A stretch of DNA of 64,000 nucleotides from Bubalus kerabau. Taxonomy: Eukaryota; Chordata; Mammalia; Artiodactyla; Bovidae. A program made the translations under genes and the position numbers. Shown here piece by piece: positions 41,583 to 52,812 of this stretch. Location of the stretch: positions 45,856,001 to 45,920,000 of the forward strand of contig NC_073639.1 in assembly GCF_029407905.1 (NCBI RefSeq). The letters are read 5' to 3'. Position 1 is the stretch's first letter; each line of letters opens with the position of its first letter. The notes below the pieces were generated by a model. It had not been told where the DNA came from, did not search any database, and saw only the letters and a program-made list of their open reading frames with translations.

Positions 41583-41855
41583 GCTGCTGCTGCTAAGTCG
41601 CTTCAGTCGTGTCCGACTCTGTGCGACCCCATAGACAGCAGCCAACCAGACTCCGCCATCCCTGGAATTCTCCAGGCAAGAACACTGAAGTGGGTTGCCA
41701 TTTCCTTCTCCAGTGCATGAAAGTGAAAAGTGAAAGTCAAGTCACTCAGTCGTGGCTGACTCTTCATGACCCCATGGACTGCAGCCTACCAGGCTCCTCC
41801 ATCCATGGGATTTTCCAGGCAGGAGTACTGGAGTGGGGTGCCATTGCCTTCTCTG
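41583..41855 (-). mobile_element. BOV-A2 SINE, antisense, 11-base TSD
   Basis: Antisense dimer with a short CTGCTGCTG tail. GGATACACTCT flanks it at 41572-41582 and 41856-41866. Confidence 0.94.
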
Positions 41856-41866
41856 GGATACACTCT

Positions 41867-43790
41867 AGAAGGTATTTACCTTTCTGCTGAAAATACAATA
41901 GTGAATCCTGTATTTCAGAGTGAGAGAGGTAGTGAACAAGAAAGTAAATAAGGTATTTGTAACTGGTGATGACTCTTATGAAGAAAGTACCACAGGGTAA
42001 CTTAGTAGAAAGTGGCTGGTGGGTAGATTCTGGGAAAACATCTAATGACATGAAAACCCAAATGAAAAGAAGGGCCTTTCAGAGAGACCCAGCGGGAAAG
42101 TTTTCCAAGAAGAACTCCAAAACAAGTACGGTGTGCCCTCCTGCTGAGACTGGATCAGAGTGGGAGAGGTGACAAGTGGGGGAGACGCAGGAACCTGTAG
42201 GCCATGAGAAGAACTTTGAATTTAAGCTGAATGAGATGGAAACTCCCTGGAGGGTTTCAAGCAGGAGATAAATATGACATTTTATTTATATTTTTAAGAT
42301 ATCACTCTGGAGACCATGTATATAATGCTAGGAGAGAAGAATGACCACTTAGGATGCTAACTCAGTCCCTTGGGTGAGAAAGGATGTTTGTTGGGTTAAC
42401 ATGTAACTCTGTGGAGACAGAGTGGATTTGGAGTATAATTGGAAGGCAGAGATGGCAGTCCTTGCTCATTTCTTGAATTTAAGAATCACAAGCTAAGGGG
42501 GGCAAGAAAGTCAAGAACAATGCCTCAGTTTTTAGCTTAGTTTGTATTGGTGCCATACTATGTCTCCCTCATTCCTCATTGTATAAGCTTCCCAGCTAGT
42601 TTGTCATTAAAACTGTGATATTAGAGATGACAGAAGGGGCGTTAAGTTAGAGAAGAGATTTGCCCAAATCATGGATTGAACCAAAGTTCAAATCCAAAGA
42701 CTAGTATGTTTGTTTCCACATCAGCACATTTGGTAGCAATGTACCTTTAAATTTTCCCTAGCTGCTTGGATGAGATTAAAGAATAAAGACCTACAAGGAT
42801 GAGCTGAACCGTAGAGAATCTGGTACACAAAAGCTAGAAATAACAGAAAAATCTGTCATTAGCCTGCTCCATAAGTCACCAAAAACACTTGTTCATTCTA
42901 CCCAACCCAGACTCTACTTGAGAATTTCAGTTCATGAGGGACTCAGAGCAGACCATTACATTTAGCATTTTCTAAGTCGTCAGAGTCTTCCTTTCTGATT
43001 TCCTCATTGGTGCAATTACTCTCCCACACAAGACCTCATTCTCAGCTATATCACAATCATTAAAATGTTCAAAGATTAAAAAGAAAATCCTAAGATGGAA
43101 TTGTTTCCTCACAAGAAACCATTCCAGCTCCCTGAACAATGTTTTAGAACTGGAATTGGAATAGCTTTTGATTTTGAGTTGGTTGTATGTTTTGCTTTCA
43201 ATAGCCAGTATGCCTTTAAGAAAATTCCTTTATTTCTCTACAGAGAGTATGGGTTTAAAAAATTTCTATATTCACATGACTGGAAAGGCAGTATTTCTTT
43301 CTATTGCTGAATATCGTAAGATTATAAGAATAATAGTGCATATTTGCCACTAGGCTAATTCTACACTGTTAACGGTAATTACATTGCCTTTCTATGAACT
43401 TCCTTCCATTGCCTAAAGTAAAAACAGCCAGGAAATGTGGCCAGTGCCCTCACTAGTAAGACAAATTAGTCTGGGAAGAGCGATCATGTCAGGAGCTGTG
43501 AATTTGGCCTCTGACGAACGATCTCTGTCTTCTCATCCAGAGGGGCAGGATCAGAGGGAGAGGACAAAGGTGCTATGACTTCTGAAGCAGCTCGAAGAAA
43601 GACCTCACCTGCGATGTGGCAATATCTGATTCAATTATCTTTGTTGTTGCTTTAGTAAGGAGCTATGTTTAAAACAATAATGAAAAAATGTTAAGAACAT
43701 CTTTTGTAACTGATATCTTCCTGTCGTATTGATGCTCCAATTTATTTTTTAAATGTTTTTGGCAACATGTTTTATTTATTTTGTATTTTT
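41867..43790. other. Largely unassigned sequence, with a probable antisense MIR
   Basis: At 42640-42730 the phrases GAGATTTGCCCAAATCATGG and GAACCAAAGTTCAAATCC resemble an antisense MIR core. The stretch at about 42230-42520 (AGGGTTTCAAGCAGGAGATA, AAGATATCACTCTGGAGACC) resembles an old mammalian repeat I cannot name. The remainder, including the open frame at 43095-43310, shows no recognisable gene. Confidence 0.4.
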
Positions 43791-43794
43791 AAAG

Positions 43795-43975
43795 ATTTAT
43801 TTATTTATCTGTCTTAAGTCTTAGCTGCAGCATGCAGAATCTTCAGTCTTCATTGTGGTATTTGAATTCCTGGTTGTGGCATGTGGGATCTTAGCTCTTT
43901 GACCAGGGGTTGAACCCAGATTCCATATATTGGTAAGTGGGGTCTTTATCATTGGAACAGTGTCAAAGTTACAAT
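43795..43975 (-). mobile_element. CHR-type SINE, antisense, diverged
   Basis: TTAGCTGCAGCATGCAGAAT, GGTTGTGGCATGTGGGATCT, TTTGACCAGGGGTTGAACCC and ATCATTGGAACAGTGTCAAA follow the CHR SINE order. More diverged than the other two copies. Confidence 0.75.
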
Positions 43976-43995
43976 TTCTTCACTGATTGCCTTAT

Positions 43996-44217
43996 GCATG
44001 CATGCTAAATCACTTCAGTTGTGTTTGACTCTTTGAGACCCTATGGATCACAGCCCACCAGGCTCCTCTGTCCATAGGATTCTCCAGGCAACAATTCTGG
44101 AGTGGGTTGCCATGCCCTCCTTCAAGGGATCTTCCTGATCCAGGGATCTAACCTGTGTTTCTTATGTCTCCTGCACTGGCAGGCAGCTTCTTTACCACTA
44201 GCACCACCTGGAAGCCT
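43996..44217 (-). mobile_element. Bov-tA SINE, antisense, 8-base TSD
   Basis: Antisense SINE ending at ACCACCTGGAAGCCTG. TGCCTTAT flanks it at 43988-43995 and 44221-44228. Confidence 0.88.
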
Positions 44218-44402
44218 GAATGCCTTATAAAAAGACTCAATTCATTCAGTTTTATCTTTGCAAGAAAAAGTCTCTCTGCATTTTGGACAATAATTCCTCT
44301 AAAATATCACAACATTTTATGTAGAGAACCAAACTCTTCATGATCTACATCCTGAAGAATCTTATGTTTACTAAAAGGAAAGACTTTCAAAATATATGCT
44401 GC

Positions 44403-44562
44403 ACCACTTTCACTTTTCACTTTCATGCATTGGAGAAGGAAATGGCAACCCACTCCAGTGTTCTTGCCTGGAGAATCCCAGGGACGGGGGAGCCTGGTGG
44501 GCTGCCGTCTCTGGGGTTGCACAGAGTCAGACATGACTGAAGCGACTTAGCAGCAGCAGCAG
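44403..44562 (+). mobile_element. BOV-A2 SINE, 5' truncated, sense
   Basis: Contains the inter-monomer TTTCACTTTTCACTTTCATG, the right monomer and a CAGCAGCAGCAGC tail. The flanks TCAAAATATAT and CAAAATGTAT (44388-44398, 44563-44572) look like a TSD with one mismatch. Confidence 0.9.
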
Positions 44563-44572
44563 CAAAATGTAT

Positions 44573-45129
44573 AGTGGGGGAGATTCCTTTGGCATAAGTA
44601 AATTCCTCTGTAGGTTAAGATTGCTTCATAAAGATGTCTTCAAATGCTACTTTAGAAGGAGTTTTCAGGCTGCAGCTGAACTTCCCTTTCATTATCCCTA
44701 TTAATTTAAGGAAAATGTAGCACAAAGGAACATTATAATGATTTGTGATTCTTCGTGGTAACAGCTGAGTAGAAAAAAATCAGTAAATGAATGAGATAAG
44801 CCCATAGCCATTAATGAGAAATTGTAATTTAGTCTCATGAAATATAAATTATTATCTAAAATGAAGGCAAGGATACTAAACTTATAAAGAAATGCCATTC
44901 AAAGATGTAGATAATGATTTATGTAATGTGAATTTGGAGAAATGTTCCTAATATCATCTATTTAGAAACAACCTTCATGCCTGGTGATAGGAAATTAATT
45001 ATGCAAATGTATTCATTCATAAGCCCTTAAAATAGCATTTTTACAGACCAGTGATATAAGGAAATGTTCATATTATAACCTGACATGATACAACCTGCAA
45101 TGTAACATAGATTATTCCTATGTTAAGCC
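44573..45129. other. Unassigned sequence
   Basis: AT-rich; no repeat or exon recognised. Confidence 0.4.
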
Positions 45130-45325
45130 AAGTACTCTTATGTACCTAAGCGCCTTATATCATGTAATCGTCACCACTGAGAAACAGTTACTGTTATCAT
45201 CATTTTCCTGGTGTGTTAAGAGCAGGAAGAGTAAATAAATTTCCAACTAACACATAATAGGTGACAGAGCACACTTAACTGAACTGGGTGCATCCGCTTC
45301 CAAAGTTCATGCCCTTAATCACATC
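45130..45325 (-). mobile_element. MIR SINE, antisense
   Basis: Antisense MIR order: CTAAGCGCCTTATATCATGT, ACTGTTATCATCATTTTCCT, GTAAATAAATTTCCAACTAA, AGGTGACAGAGCACAC, CATGCCCTTAATCACAT. An ancient tRNA-derived SINE, moderately diverged. Confidence 0.7.
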
Positions 45326-45870
45326 TCGCTCCCCTTTCTTTAGCATTATCACAAATACTCAGTTTAACCATCTTCAGAGTGACAGAATTTCATTTTTATT
45401 GTTTATGGCTTTCATACTAATATGAAGGAATCAAAACACAATGTGATTCCATCCACAAACTTTAATAACAAGATACCCGCTGTAATTCTGATGGGCATAG
45501 AAATGTGCAGTCCTGGTATCTTGTTAACGAAAGCAATTTGGGGTTTACACAGCTCTCCTGTTTCAGTGACCACAATATCACAGTATGTAAAGGTTCATTG
45601 AACCTTTAAGTTGTGAATTCCTACACTGTACCTTTACATATTTAGTCATGTTTTTGGTGCTCACTGATTAATGAAAGCAGAATATTCGATGTGCATTAAG
45701 TTCATATATTGTTGGCATGAGCATCTTAGAGGATGCTACCTTTGCCTCTTTCTTTGTGTGACCACTTTAAGCTCATCTGGTTCATCCAAGGTGTCACCTG
45801 ATACAGGAATTCCCTTTTTTCTGATGTTTCACTATTGTGACTAACTACAGGAAACCACTAACTGCTGATT
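45326..45870. other. Unassigned sequence
   Basis: No repeat or exon recognised. Confidence 0.4.
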
Positions 45871-45874
45871 TTCT

Positions 45875-46460
45875 TCCCTCCTCACTGGCCACCTCTTCCC
45901 AATCTTCTTCACTGGTTCCTCCTCAGATCCTCAATTCTACACATGGGAGTGCCCAAGACTCAACACTTAGACCTCTTTGCTAGTTATTTTATTCATTCCT
46001 ATGCCTTTCAATGCAATCTTTTGGCCAATGATTCTCAAATTTTACATCTCAACAAAAGCATATCCAAGTGCTCACTTGGCAGTCTTATTTGTGGGTCTAA
46101 GTATTTCAGACATCTATGATCAAAGTAATTCTTGATTTTCCATTCTAGCCAATAAACAAAAAAAGCAAGGAAATAAATAATAATCTGTTTTAAAGAACCT
46201 GCTCTTGCTTCTTCTCTTGTTTAGTCTCAGTAAATAGTATCAGCATTCAGCTAGTAGCTAAGCTTGTATCCTCACATATGTATCCCCACATCCTTGAGGT
46301 TTACCTTCAGGGTCTATGCCTAATTCATTCCTGTCTCACGTCACTCTCAGGCATCATAGTTTACCCCGACTCTTTGTATAACTTCGAATTGAGCTGCTTA
46401 CTTTTGCTCACATCCCTTTGCATCCACTGTCAGACTTACTGAATTCTTAAAACCAGCTTA
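45875..46460 (+). mobile_element. L2 LINE fragment, sense, ORF region, very diverged
   Basis: CCTCACTGGCCACCTCTTCC, CTTCACTGGTTCCTCCTCAG, GGAGTGCCCAAGACTCAACA, AGACCTCTTTGCTAGTTATT and CAATGATTCTCAAATTTTAC follow the order of an L2/CR1-type ORF2 region around the RT box. Later parts are weaker. A 3' continuation appears at 47400-48125 after MIR, Bov-tA and DNA-transposon sequence. Confidence 0.6.
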
Positions 46461-46477
46461 AACATTCACCTGCTTGA

Positions 46478-46875
46478 TGACCATGTAAGAGTTACTTAAT
46501 TTCTGCATCCAAGTGTCTTCATTTGTTAAATAGGAAAAACAATATAACTTTCCTCAAGGATGTGGTTTGAGGATGGTATAAGATATTTGGGGCTTCCCAG
46601 GTGGCACAGTGGTAACTGTCAATGGAGGAGATGCAAGAGATGTGGTTTTGATCCCTGGATGGGGAAGATCCCCTCGAGTAGGAAATGGCAATCTGCTCCA
46701 GTATTCTTGCCTGGAAAATTCTATGGACAGAGGAGCCTGGTATGCTACAGTCTGTGGGGTTGCAAAGAGTCAGATTACCAAGCAACTGAGCATACACACA
46801 GAATATATTTGAGATAAAATGCTTTGCAAAGATGGCACATAGCAAGCATTCATTAGTGATTAGTGATTATTATTT
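46478..46875 (+). mobile_element. MIR SINE, sense, split by Bov-tA
   Basis: The left part is GAGTTACTTAATTTCTGCAT, CTTCATTTGTTAAATAGGAA (to 46589). The right part is GATAAAATGCTTTGCAAAGA, GCACATAGCAAGCATTCATT and ATTATTATTTTTT (46805-46875). The Bov-tA between them has a 7-base TSD. Confidence 0.75.
46590..46804 (+). mobile_element. Bov-tA SINE, sense, inside MIR
   Basis: Begins GGGGCTTCCCAGGTGGCACA and ends AGCATACACACAG. ATATTTG flanks it at 46583-46589 and 46805-46811. It is diverged in the tRNA-like arm. Confidence 0.88.
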
Positions 46876-46887
46876 TTTAGCCAATTT

Positions 46888-47400
46888 TAGTACTGATCTT
46901 CCTTGACTTGTGATGGGGTTACATCCCTATAAAACCATCCTAAGTTGAAAATACAAGTCAAAGATGCTTTTAATACATTTGACCTACCAAACGTCATAGT
47001 GTAGCCCAGCCCCCCTTAAATATGCTCAGAACACTTACATTAGTCTACGGGTTGGGTGAAATAATCTAAACCAAAGACTATTCTATAATAAAGTGTTGAA
47101 TACCTCATGTAATTGATTGGCTACTGTACTGAAAGTGCAAAACAGAATGAGTGTCTCTGTACAGAATGGTTGTAAGTGTCTGAATCTGTTGTGTGTCTTC
47201 CTGATGGCTGGCTGGCTGGTAGCTGCCTCTGCCCAGGATCAGGGGAGAAGACCATATTGTATATGGCTAGCCCAGGAAAAGCTCAAAGCTCAAAGTGTTG
47301 TTTCTACAGAATATGTATTGCTCTCACAACATGGTAAATTAAAAAAAAAAAAAAGACAAAAACAAAACATGAGTTGAACCATTGTAAGTCAGAGAGCTTC
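46888..47400 (-). mobile_element. Tigger/MER44-like non-autonomous DNA transposon
   Basis: Ends are GACTTGTGATGGGGTTAC on the left and GAACCATTGTAAGTC on the right, imperfectly inverted versions of GACTTACGATGG-type termini. The interior has ACATCCCTATAAAACCATCC, AATATGCTCAGAACACTTAC and TAATAAAGTGTTGAATACCT. A poly(A) run at 47340-47354 is local. This is a Tc1/mariner relic with no transposase; the 86-codon open frame inside it is chance. Confidence 0.72.
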
Positions 47401-48125
47401 TATACATAAATTCCATCATGTCACTTCCTTGTTCCAAATTTTCTGTTGACACCCATCACGCTTGAGTAAAATCCAAAGATCTTAACGTGACCCCAAGCCC
47501 TAAAAATCTTGACCACTGGCTCACCAGACCCCATTTCTAACTGCTGTCTTTGAGCTCACTGTGTTCAAGTCACTGCGTCCCCAGAATTCCCCAAATTTTC
47601 TAAGCTCTTTGAGCCTCACTTCACACATCCGGGTACCACTGCTTGCCACTCTTCACCCAGACCTTTGCCAAACTTTCTCGCTGCATTTATATTTTTGCTC
47701 AAATTTCATCCAGATTTCAAAGGTGACATGCATTCTCTGAATACTCTTTCAACAGCAACACCCTGAATATTCGCCATCTGAAGAGGTAAAGACTTCGCTT
47801 TATTTTGCTTCATGGACTCATCACCACTTCATATATATATATATACATCAGATCAGATCAGTCACTCAGTTGTGTCCGACTCTTTGCGATCCCATGAATC
47901 GCAGCACACCAGGCCTCCCTGTCCATCACCATATACATATATACATATATATATATATCTATACATATATGTGTATATATATATTCATTTGTTTATTTCC
48001 AGTTCTCCTTAAAAGAGAGCAATATCCATGAAATAAAGACTTATTTCATCAATATTTTTCTGCAACTCCATGTTTCCAGCACTGGGATAGGCCTTAGTAT
48101 TTATAAGTGTGCAATAAATATGTGT
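47400..48125 (+). mobile_element. L2 LINE 3' region, sense, interrupted
   Basis: CATGTCACTTCCTTGTTCCA, AAATCCAAAGATCTTAACGT, CTCTTCACCCAGACCTTTGC and TTTCATCCAGATTTCAAAGG match L2 order. The 3' end (CCAGCACTGGGATAGGCCTT, GTGTGCAATAAATATGTGT) follows the TA/BovB insertion at 47830-47985. The tail has a single ATAAAT-type unit. Confidence 0.7.
47830..47985. repeat. AT-rich microsatellite split by a short BovB terminus
   Basis: TA repeats at 47830-47846 and 47931-47985 flank an 83-base antisense BovB 3' end (47848-47930), which begins ATCAGATCAGATCAGTCACT and stops at TGTCCATCACCATATAC. The BovB piece is the shortest in the window. Confidence 0.82.
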
Positions 48126-48159
48126 GGGGGGTGACTACATAAAATGTTCTATAATTGCC

Positions 48160-48468
48160 TCTGTACATGAGCATCTCCTCCAGTATCTGTCTGCAATGCA
48201 GGAGACCCTGGTTCCTTTCCTGGGTCAGGAAGATCACTGGAGAAGGGATACGCTACTCACTCCAGTATTCTTGGGCTTCCCTTGTGGCTCAGCTGGTAAA
48301 GAATCCACCTGCAATGAAGGAAACCTGGGTTTGATTCCTGGGTTGGGAAGATCCCCTGGAGAAGGGACCAGCTACTCACTCCAGTATTCTGGCCTGGACA
48401 GTTCCATGGACTCTATAGTCCGTGGGGTCACAAAAAGTTGGACACAACTGAGTGACTTTCACTTCCCT
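48160..48468 (+). mobile_element. Bov-tA3 SINE dimer, sense
   Basis: The left unit lacks its head (48160-48270); the right unit starts at GGGCTTCCCTTGTGGCTCAG (48271). It ends GAGTGACTTTCACTTCCCTA. The CTGGAGAAGGGA body is typical of the Bov-tA3 type. Confidence 0.88.
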
Positions 48469-48737
48469 AGTAAATATCATCTTCTCTATTTTCATTTCTT
48501 GATGACTAATGAACAAACCTAATAAATATTTGTGAGGGAGAATTATTAGTGAATGAATGAACATAATATAGTCAGAAGAGAATTTCCATGTAATTAGAGA
48601 AGATGTAGTTAGCTGCACAGCCTTATATGTTAAAACCCAAACAATTCATCTACAGGAAATTAAAACTGTCTCTTTTCTTTTTTTTTCAGGTTATCATTTC
48701 TGGTAAACATTTTGTTCCTTCTGACTGATTAAATACA
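48469..48737. other. Unassigned sequence
   Basis: AT-rich; ACCTAATAAATATTTGTGAG near 48520 resembles an L2 tail but is too short to assign. Confidence 0.35.
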
Positions 48738-49002
48738 GGTTGCTGCTGCTAAGTCACTTCAGTCATGTCTGACTCTGTGTGACCCCATAGACGGCAGCCC
48801 ACGAGGCTCCCCCGTCCCTGGGGTTCTCCGGGCAAGAACACTGCAGTGAGTTGCCATTTCCTTCTCCAATGCATGAAAGTGAAAAGTGAAAGTGAAGTCA
48901 CTCAGTTGTGTCTGACTCCTAGCAACCCCATGGACTGCAGCCTACCAGGCTCCTTCATCCATGGGATTTTCCAGGCAAGAGTACTGGAGTGGGGTGCCAT
49001 TT
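48738..49002 (-). mobile_element. BOV-A2 SINE, antisense
   Basis: Antisense dimer from the short GCTGCTGCT tail to GAGTGGGGTGCCATTTTAGA; the last bases of the 5' end are lost. No TSD was certain. Confidence 0.9.
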
Positions 49003-49337
49003 TAGATACTACAAATATGAATATGTAGTTGCATAGTAGAAATAGCTTCCAGTATCTTTCACACCTAAAAACAGATCCAATAATTAAAAGTCAATAAATG
49101 TATATTTTGAGTTGCCATTGATAAAAACTCAGTAAGCTCAATTCAACACGCAAGAGTCTCCTTGACTTTTAAAATGAGTGAGTTTTTTTCATTGTTTATA
49201 TTGTGGCCTAAATTCTGAATTCCAATGGCAAAGGTAATAATGTTTGAAAGAACAGACAGAGGCCACAGGGTTGCAGACAGGAGCAGCTTGGCAGTATCTG
49301 GTGGAAAAAAACTTCATTAGTCAAACCCTCTGAAGGT
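49003..49337. other. Unassigned sequence
   Basis: No repeat or exon recognised. Confidence 0.4.
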
Positions 49338-50160
49338 GCACAAGCTGGAATCAAGATTGCCGGGAGAAATATCAATAACCTCAGGTATGCAGATGACACC
49401 ACCCTTAAGGCAGAAAGTGAAGAAGAACTAAAGAGTCTCTTGATGAAAGAGAAAGAGGAGAGTGAAAAAATTGGCTTAAAGCTCAACATTCAGAAAACTA
49501 AAACCATGGCATCCGGTCCCATCACTTCATGGCAAATAGAAGGGGGAAACAGTGGCAGACTCTATTCTGGGGGGCTCCAAAATCACTGCAGGTGGTGACT
49601 GTAGCCATGAAATTAAAAGACACTTACTCCTCTGAAGGAAAGTTATGACCAACCCAGACAGCATGTTAAAAAGCAGAGACATTACTTTGCCAACAAAGGT
49701 CCATCTAGCCAAGGCTATGGTTTTTCCAGTAGTCATATGGATGTGAGAGTTGGACTATAAAGAAAGCTGAGTGCCGAAGAATTGATGCTTTTGAACTCTG
49801 GTGTTGGAGAAGACTCTTCAGGGTCCCCTGGACTGCAAAGAGATCCAACCAGTCCATCCTAAAGGAGATCAGTCCTGGGTGTTCATTGGAAGGACTGATG
49901 TTTAAGCTGAAACTCCAGTACTTTGGCCACCTGTTGTGAAGAGCTGACTCATTTGAAAAGACCCTGATGCTGGGAAAGGTTGAAGGAGGGAGAAGAAGGG
50001 TACAATAGAGGATGAGATGATTGGATGGCATCACCGACTCAATGGACGTAAGTTTGGGTAAACTCCGGGAGTTGGTGATGGACAGGGAAGCCTGGTGTGC
50101 TGCAGTCCATGGGGTCGCAAAGAGTCGGACACAACTGAGCAACTGAACTGAACTGAACTG
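49338..50160 (+). mobile_element. BovB LINE 3' fragment, sense, 0.8 kb
   Basis: Starts just before the RT box (GCACAAGCTGGAATCAAGAT; R-Y-A-D-D at about 49383-49400) and ends CTGAACTGAACTGAACTGAA. The frame is broken by indels near 49500-49560 and by TGA codons. TGAAGGTGC at the left edge and TGAAAGTGC at the right edge may be a degraded TSD. Confidence 0.92.
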
Positions 50161-50220
50161 AAAGTGCTTACGCTTTAAAATGTTTCTTAATATAGGATTT
50201 TTCCAAGATCTGAAATACGT

Positions 50221-50435
50221 ATAATATCTTATATGGAACAAGTCGCCAGTCCAGGTTCAATGCATGATACTGGATGCTTGGGGCTGGTGCACTGGGACGA
50301 CCCAGAGGGATGGTATGGGGAGGGAGGAGGGAGGAGGGTTCTGGATGGGGAACACATGTATACCTGTGGCAGATTCATTTCGATACTTGGCAAAACCAAT
50401 ACAATATTGTAAAGTTTAAAAATAAAAAATAAAAA
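50221..50435 (+). mobile_element. Young bovine L1, 3' end only, sense
   Basis: Contains AAGTCGCCAGTCCAGGTTCA, ACTGGATGCTTGGGGCTGGT, GACGACCCAGAGGGATGGTA and ACACATGTATACCTGTGGCA, with an AAAATAAAAAATAAAA tail. GAAATAC[G/A]T occurs at 50212-50220 and 50436-50444 and may be the TSD. It is directly right of a BovB tail. Confidence 0.92.
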
Positions 50436-50444
50436 GAAATACAT

Positions 50445-50960
50445 TTTTGTTTGAAATTCTCTCTGACAAAACTAGCTTGAAAAAAATAGCAGAAAGTATC
50501 TCTTCAAGAAATTAATTGAGATATTTTTACTACTGAAAAGGAAGGTGTAAAGATTCATTTGATCTTTTTTAAGAAGAAAGAGGAAAACTCTATTGAGAAG
50601 AGGTGTTTCAATCTGCTCTGGTTACACAAAAACATATTTCAAGGTAAACAAAAATACCATGTGGGAAACCCACACCCAGGTGATTTTCTGACCTGAATAG
50701 GAAAGTGAGGACATGACTCTAACCACACTAATGGCAGCTTATTACATACAGAGATCAGGAAGTTCAGGTTCTGACACTTCCTAGCTCCTGAAATATGGGC
50801 ATGTATTTTTAATGGCTCTTTATCAATCACATTTGTCATCATGACACCTATCTAAGACGACTGCTCTAAGGAAAAAATTAATGTCACCTTTGTTCCAGAA
50901 CACCACACTCTGGGGAGCAGGAACATGGCCCTTGCTGATGCATGGCTGCTAAATGAGATG
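50445..50960. other. Unassigned sequence
   Basis: No repeat or exon recognised. The open frames at 50639-50842 and 50884-51075 (minus) lack recognisable protein features. Confidence 0.4.
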
Positions 50961-50964
50961 CTCC

Positions 50965-51700
50965 TGTTGGCTGGAATATAAATTGGTACAGCCACTGTGG
51001 AGAAGAGTATGGAGGGTCCTTAAAAAAATTAAATGTATAGTTGCCATATGATCCTGCAGGATCACTCCTGGGCATGTATCTGGAGAAACTCTAGTCCAGA
51101 AAAATACCACGCACCCCGATACTTACAGCAACACTATTTATAATAGCCAAGACATGGGAACGATCAAAATGTCCATCAACAGAAGAATGAATAAAGAGGC
51201 TGTAGTGCATATATATAATGTAATATTACCCAGCCATAAAAACAATGAAATAATGCCATTTGTAGCAACATGGAAGGACCTAGAGATTATTGTAACCCAG
51301 AGAGAGAAAGACAAATAACATACAATATTGTTTACATGTGGAATCAAAGAAAAAGAGATAAAAATGAACGTATTTAAGAAACAGAAATAGATCCATACAT
51401 AGGAAACAAATTTATGGTTACTAAAGGGGAAAGGGAAAAAAAGGAAAAGTTATGAGTTTGGGATTAACATACACACTAATATATATACATATAATAGATT
51501 AAAAAACAAGGACCCACTGTATAGCACGGGGAGCTACACTCAATATTCTGTAATAACCTATAGGAAAAGAAGCTGAAAAAAAGAAATATATGTGTGTGTA
51601 ATTGAATCAATGTGCTGTACACTTGAAACTAACACAATATCGTAAGTCAACTATATCTTAAATATATATATAATTTAAAATAATTTTTTAAAAATAAAAA
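50965..51700 (+). mobile_element. Older artiodactyl L1, ORF2 C-terminus and 3' UTR, sense
   Basis: GTTGGCTGGAATATAAATTG, AGCCACTGTGGAGAAGAGTA, CCATATGATCCTGCAGGATC, CCATCAACAGAAGAATGAAT and GCAACATGGAAGGACCTAGA are the ORF2 C-terminal region with its frame lost. Then follow the 3' UTR phrases AAGGACCCACTGTATAGCAC, GAAACTAACACAATATCGTA and CAACTATATCTTAAATATAT. It ends in an AT-rich tract. Confidence 0.85.
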
Positions 51701-51734
51701 ATATAACAGTACAAGGTAGAGAGAGCTTCCTGAA

Positions 51735-52150
51735 GCTGATGCGCAGGAGAGAACTGGCTCCAGCACTGATGCCACACCTAAGACTTTTCTGATGTTTTCC
51801 AGCTCCCAAGGTTTGCAGGGCATGGTCTCCTCTGCTTGAAAGGCTCTTCCTCCGTTACTTTCTCTCTGTGCCCCCACCTCCCACTTATTTGTCTTCTAGT
51901 TCTCAGCTTTCCTGTCATCTTCCCAAGGAGGTCCATGCCACCCCACTCAGACTGGAAAGGCCCACCTCGTTCTCAGGGAACGAGTTTTTCAGTTTTTCCT
52001 GTGATCATTGTGCAAAATCTCTCACCCATCACACTAGTAATTCTAAAAGGGCAAGGACTGGTGTGTTTTCTTCAACACTTTATCTTCAGAGTAGAATAAA
52101 GATGCTGCCCACATAAGTGAATGCTCAATAAATGTGTGTGGGATGAATTA
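51735..52150 (+). mobile_element. L2 LINE 3' end, sense
   Basis: CTTGAAAGGCTCTTCCTCCG, TTCTAGTTCTCAGCTTTCCT, ATCTTCCCAAGGAGGTCCAT, AAAAGGGCAAGGACTGGTGT and TGAATGCTCAATAAATGTGT follow the L2 3' region to its end. Moderately diverged. Confidence 0.72.
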
Positions 52151-52604
52151 ACAGATAATTTAAATGCACATCTCAGGAAACTAAGGAATAGAACAGGAGA
52201 CATCAAAGGACTGAGACATATGAGAGGGACCAGTGAAAGCAAAGACATTTAAAGAAGATCTTGAACAATTTGCCTTTTCCTATAAAACAGAGGAAACTTC
52301 ATAGCCAGAAGAACTGTGTATTATTGTGTGGTACAGATCCTGTCATGTAATGAATGTTCAACAAATATTCATTCAGTGGATGAATATATAATTAAAAGAA
52401 GCCACGCACAGTTAACATAATCCCACTGGATGCTGATATAAGACAACCTAGATGTGATTTTTAACACAAGGAAGAATACTTGATTGTTAAAAATGAAATA
52501 AATTGTAATTTCAGGAACAAAAACATTAAGGACTACTTGGAGATTTTTTTTTCTGTTGGATTTATAGAATGTTCAAAATGCCTTGATTAGTATATGTATA
52601 TATT
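52151..52604. other. Unassigned sequence
   Basis: GAATGTTCAACAAATATTCA (about 52351) resembles an L2/MIR tail. Nothing else was recognised. Confidence 0.35.
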
Positions 52605-52812
52605 CAATGTGGCTTAGATGGTAATGAATCTGCTTGCAATGCAGGAGACCCAGGTTTGATCCATAGGTTGGGAAGATCCCTGAAGGAAGGCGTGGCAACA
52701 CACTCCAGTGTTTTTTTTTCCTAGAGGATCCCCTGAACAGAGGAGCCTGGCAGGCTACAGTGCATGGATTTGCAAAGAGTCAGACATGACTGAATGACTA
52801 AGCACACACACA
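52605..52812 (+). mobile_element. Bov-tA SINE, sense
   Basis: Starts in the head at GTGGCTTAGATGGTAATGAA and ends CTAAGCACACACACA. A T-run (52710-52718) expands the body. Confidence 0.87.

Noticed and set aside
47117..47377. 86-residue open frame with a hydrophobic stretch
   Set aside because: It is inside a Tigger/MER44-like DNA transposon and ends in a poly(A) run; chance translation.
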